DNA from: Sycon ciliatum
Lineage: Eukaryota; Porifera; Calcarea; Leucosolenida; Sycettidae
NCBI RefSeq assembly: GCF_964019385.1
Contig: NC_088649.1
Coordinates: forward strand, 10,463,025-10,527,024
DNA length: 64,000 nucleotides
Direction of reading: 5' to 3'
Below are positions 60,907 to 64,000 of the stretch, piece by piece. How positions within the stretch are numbered: position 1 is the first letter of the stretch; every line of letters starts with the position of its first letter. The position numbers and the translations under genes were made by a program. The notes below the pieces were generated by a model. It had not been told where the DNA came from, ran no database searches, and saw nothing but the letters and a program-made list of their open reading frames with translations.

Positions 60907-61991
60907 ATGTCTATACCGCTGGACGTTAGTTCGTCGCCGTTATTCCAGCTAGCGCCCGCCACCGGCAACACTCCATCTGCTGCCACTAGTGCCGCCCCAT
61001 CTGTGGCCCTGCAGACCCCACTCCGCCGAGTGCCGCATTACTTGCCAATCATCGTGCTGCATCGTGACCAACTACGGCCAGCGCTCTACTGGCTCCAACG
61101 AATGCTGTGAGCGTCAAGCTGCCGCCTTTCTGGTCCAAGGCACCTGCCCTGTGGTTCGCACAGGTGGAGGCAGTTTTCGCCACACGAGCCATTACACGGC
61201 AAACCACCCGGTTCGAGTATGTCATCGGCGCCCTAGAGCCCGAGGTCGCTGTCGAGGTCTGCGACCTTATCCTGTCTCCACCGGCTCAACAGTGCTGCGA
61301 CGCGTTGAAGGCGACTCTGATCCGTCGCACGGAGACCTCCCAGCAGCAGCGTCTACGCCAGCTACTGACGCAGGAGGAGCTGGGCGACCGGACACCCAGT
61401 CAGCTGCTGCGCCGCATGCAGCAATTGTTGAGCAACGCACCAATGGATACAAACTTACTTTGTGAGCTCTTCATTCAACGTTTTCCATCCGGCATCCAGA
61501 TGGTGTTGGCCTCCTCGACCGCCACACTACCGCTGGCTCAAGTTGCGGAGATGGCGGACCGCATTACGGGGGTGTCTCCTCCCTCGGTCAGGCCAGCCGC
61601 AGTTGCCAATATGCCGGCTTCCGCCCCAGTGCCTGCCGCCGCGGCTAGTGATGATATGAGCGAGTTGCGCGTACAAGTTGCTGTGCTTACTGCCGCCATT
61701 GACCACCTGTCACGTTCGCGGTCGTCTAGCCGCTCTGCAAGCCGCTCCGCTAGCCGCTCTGCATCTCGGAGTGATAGCCCGAGGCGGGACGGGACGGCTT
61801 GTGTTTTTACCATGACAAGTTCGCAACTCGCGCCCGCAACTGAAGACCGGGGTGCACATAGCAGACGGATTCCCAGTCGGAAAACAGGGGAGCCAGGCAT
61901 TGAAGGCGGCCATCACCCCTGGCTCATCCATTGCTCCCGGCCGTCTGCTGTTCATCCGCGATCCCGCAACGACCCTGTCGTACCTGATTGA
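60907..61991 (+). pseudogene. gag: Ty3/gypsy Gag, third element
   Basis: ATG 60907 opens MSIPLDVSSSPLFQLAPATG; the frame changes near 61090 to VSVKLPPFWSKAPALWFAQV. The body, FATRAITRQTTRFEYVIGAL, LRQLLTQEELGDRTPSQLLR, LCELFIQRFPSGIQMVLASS and AQVAEMADRITG, is typical of a Gag common in invertebrate Ty3/gypsy elements. An SR-rich stretch (SRSASRSASRSASRSDS) follows. The expected C-x-x-H zinc finger near 61800-61860 is readable only in another frame and with a stop. Gag assembles the particle. Two frameshifts make it a pseudogene. Confidence 0.8.
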
Positions 61992-64000
61992 CACGGGTGG
62001 AGGCAGTGAGTGTCATCCCACCCCGTGCTAGTGACAAGCCCAGCCCGCCATGGGTGGTGCAGCTCCAGGCTGCTAATGGGACACCTATTCGCACCTTTGG
62101 TGAACGTTCGCTTTTGCTCACGCTCGGCCTCCGACGTAACTTCGCGTGGACTTTCGTCATTAAGGACGTCACCTCGCCTATCCTGGGGACAGACTTCCTA
62201 GCCCACAACGGCCTACATGTTGACCTGGATCATCGTTGTCTGCATGATTCCCGTACCAAACTTTCCTCTGTTGGTCTCCTCGACTCTACTGTGCCCATCG
62301 GTCCTGTCCGCGCTACGCCTGCTAGTGACTCTCTGGGCACTGCTGTTCTACGTGACTTTCCTGAGTTGCTGCCACAGGCCAATGTTGCTCTGGGCCCTGT
62401 AAAGCACAGTATTCAGCATGTGATTGCTACTCACGGCCCACCTCAGTTTGCTCGCCCCGCCGTCTGTCACCAGACAAGCTCACAGCTGGTCGCGCTGAGT
62501 TTGACGTCTTGCTCCAACAGGGTATCATCCAGCCTTCATCTAGTCCTTGTGCTTCTCCTCTGCACATGGTTCAGAAGAAGTCCGGAGACTGGCGCCCCTG
62601 TGGCGATTATCGTGCCCTGAACGCCGTCACTGAGCCTGATCGCTACCCGATTCCCCACCTTCACGATTTCGCCGCTAACCTTGCTGGCTGCACGGTCTTC
62701 AGCAAGCTCGACCTGGTCAAGGCATACCATCGAGTGCCCGTCCATCCTAACGACATCCCGAAAACTGCCATCACTACTCCATTCGGTCTGTTCGAGTACC
62801 TTCGGATGCCATTCGGCCTGCGTAATGTGGCACAGAGTTTCCAGCGCTTCCTTGTCCAAGTCCTCCGCGGTTTGCCGTTCGTTTACGGCTACATTGACGA
62901 TCTCCTAATCGCCAGTCATTCACTCGACGAACATCATGTACATCTCCGTAAGTTATTTCAATGTCTCTCAGAGCACGGGCTGTTCATTCAACCGCACAAG
63001 TGTGAGTTTTGCCAAGTCGAGTCTCAACTTCCTCGGGCATCATGTCTCTCCGGCTGGCATCGCTCCGCTGCCCGATCGTGTTGCTGCTATTCAAGCCTTT
63101 GAGCAGCCTACCTCTGTTCGTCAACTCTGGAGATTCCTCGGCTTTGTGAACTTCTACAGACGATTTGTCCCACACTGTGCAGTGCTGACTCAACCTCTCT
63201 GCTTGCTACTTCGCTCGGCCAAGGCCGCCAACGCTGCACTCAGCTTCTCTCCTGAGGCACTCTTCGCCTTTCAGGCCACCAAGGACGCTGTAGAACAGGC
63301 GACGCAACTCATTCATCCTGTTGCTGATGCTCCCCTCAGCCTTGCCGTTGACGCATCGGATGTTGCCATTGGCGCCGTCCTCCAACAACAGGTAGACAAC
63401 ACATGGCAGCCCCTAGCATTCTCCAGCCTGCTGAGTACAGCACCTTCGGGCGTGAGCTGCTCGCGATGTATCATGCCGTCCGGCACTTTACTTTCGGCAT
63501 TGTCTCGAGGGTCGGGAGTTCTTCATCCTCACGGACCACAAGCCCTTGATCTATGCGATACGTGTACATTCGCCAGCGCGCTCACCCCGTGAATGCCAGC
63601 ACTTGGCTTTCATCAGCAAAATCAAGACTGATATCCGGCACATCTCCGACACCGAAAACTGTGTTGCTGATGCTCTGTCCCGTTCCATCTCAGTGGACTT
63701 CCTCTTCGTCCGGCCACTGGACTATGACGCTTTCACTGTTGCGACAACCACGGACCTTGACAGCGTCCCCGTTCTGCTTCAGATACCACCCTGCAATTCC
63801 AGGATGTCATCGTTCCCGAGTCCAGCCGTTCCGTGGTGTGTGACACTTCAACTGGCACACCACGTTCGTACGTGCCTATGGCCTTCCGTCGCCAGGTGTT
63901 CGACTCCCTGCATGGGCTCTCACATCCTGGCATCAAAGCCAGCCGCTGTCTGATTCCTCAGCGTTGCATTTGGCCGCACATGCAGCGTGATATCCAGCAC
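61935..64000 (+). pseudogene. pol: Ty3/gypsy pol, third element (runs off window)
   Basis: Protease: RDPATTLSYLIDTG, a 1-bp frameshift at about 62003, then VSVIPP and [88 protein letters not shown] and the active site YGYIDDLL (YIDD at 62890-62901). A 1-bp loss near 63015 shifts the frame to [11 protein letters not shown]. RNase H: LAVDASDVAIGAVLQQ, then in other frames TFGRELLAMYHAVRHFTF and ILTDHKPLIYAI, and CVADALSRS. The integrase zinc domain is starting at the window end (LHGLSHPGIKAS). It is a plus-strand element with modest decay. Confidence 0.85.

Overview
The window looks like nuclear DNA of an animal, probably a marine invertebrate. The evidence is GT-AG-flanked single-exon ankyrin repeats, AATAAA signals, hAT, TTAA-type, Ty3/gypsy and CR1/Jockey-type elements, and very many degenerate repeats. 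The species cannot be fixed from sequence alone. There is no prokaryotic gene organisation. Almost everything is transposon or tandemly duplicated transposon-rich DNA; no complete, clearly functional host gene was found.

Two layers of duplication organise the window. First, a roughly 6-kb unit recurs in the order: small exon-like ORFs with a downstream AATAAA, a 99-nt phase-0 ankyrin exon, a 20-nt palindrome, a decayed reverse transcriptase (RT) gene of a family recalled from cnidarian-type genomes, then an antisense LINE. Whole or partial copies lie at 1-3240, 3241-8520, 15985-18286 plus 22987-26760, 26761-33600 and 42235-59487. Second, a block at 1 to about 14870 is repeated at 23596 to about 40556. 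These two copies are very similar but differ by large indels.

Region by region. 1-9960: RT pseudogenes, antisense LINE copies, ankyrin exon. 10613-15257: ankyrin exon and a plus-strand LINE (ORF1 and ORF2, broken). 15584-17660: LINE endonuclease scrap and antisense LINE. 18287-22986: hAT-like DNA transposon carrying a nested 3.16-kb chromodomain Ty3/gypsy element (19524-22688) with two LTRs, an initiator-Met primer site and a probable -1 frameshift signal. 23418-34800: second copy of the unit array. 34886-37361: inserted unique DNA with a long TG tract. 37440-42234: plus-strand LINE with an ORF1-endonuclease fusion, abutting a second LINE family in opposite orientation. 42235-59487: a unit copy exploded by nested insertions (repeat family R, a Ty3/gypsy element at 45998-49568, a short LTR element at 51657-52935, two TTAA-flanked palindromic elements, and a hAT MITE with a perfect 8-bp target duplication). 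59580-60088: three strong hairpins. 60900-64000: a third Ty3/gypsy element, running off the end.

The most interesting points are the gag-pol frameshift module and hydrophobic Gag N terminus of the nested chromovirus, the stratigraphy of nested insertions, the repeated ankyrin/RT unit, and two unrelated TTAA elements that landed in the homologous TTAA of two copies of one repeat. All element assignments come from motifs read by eye, not from searches.
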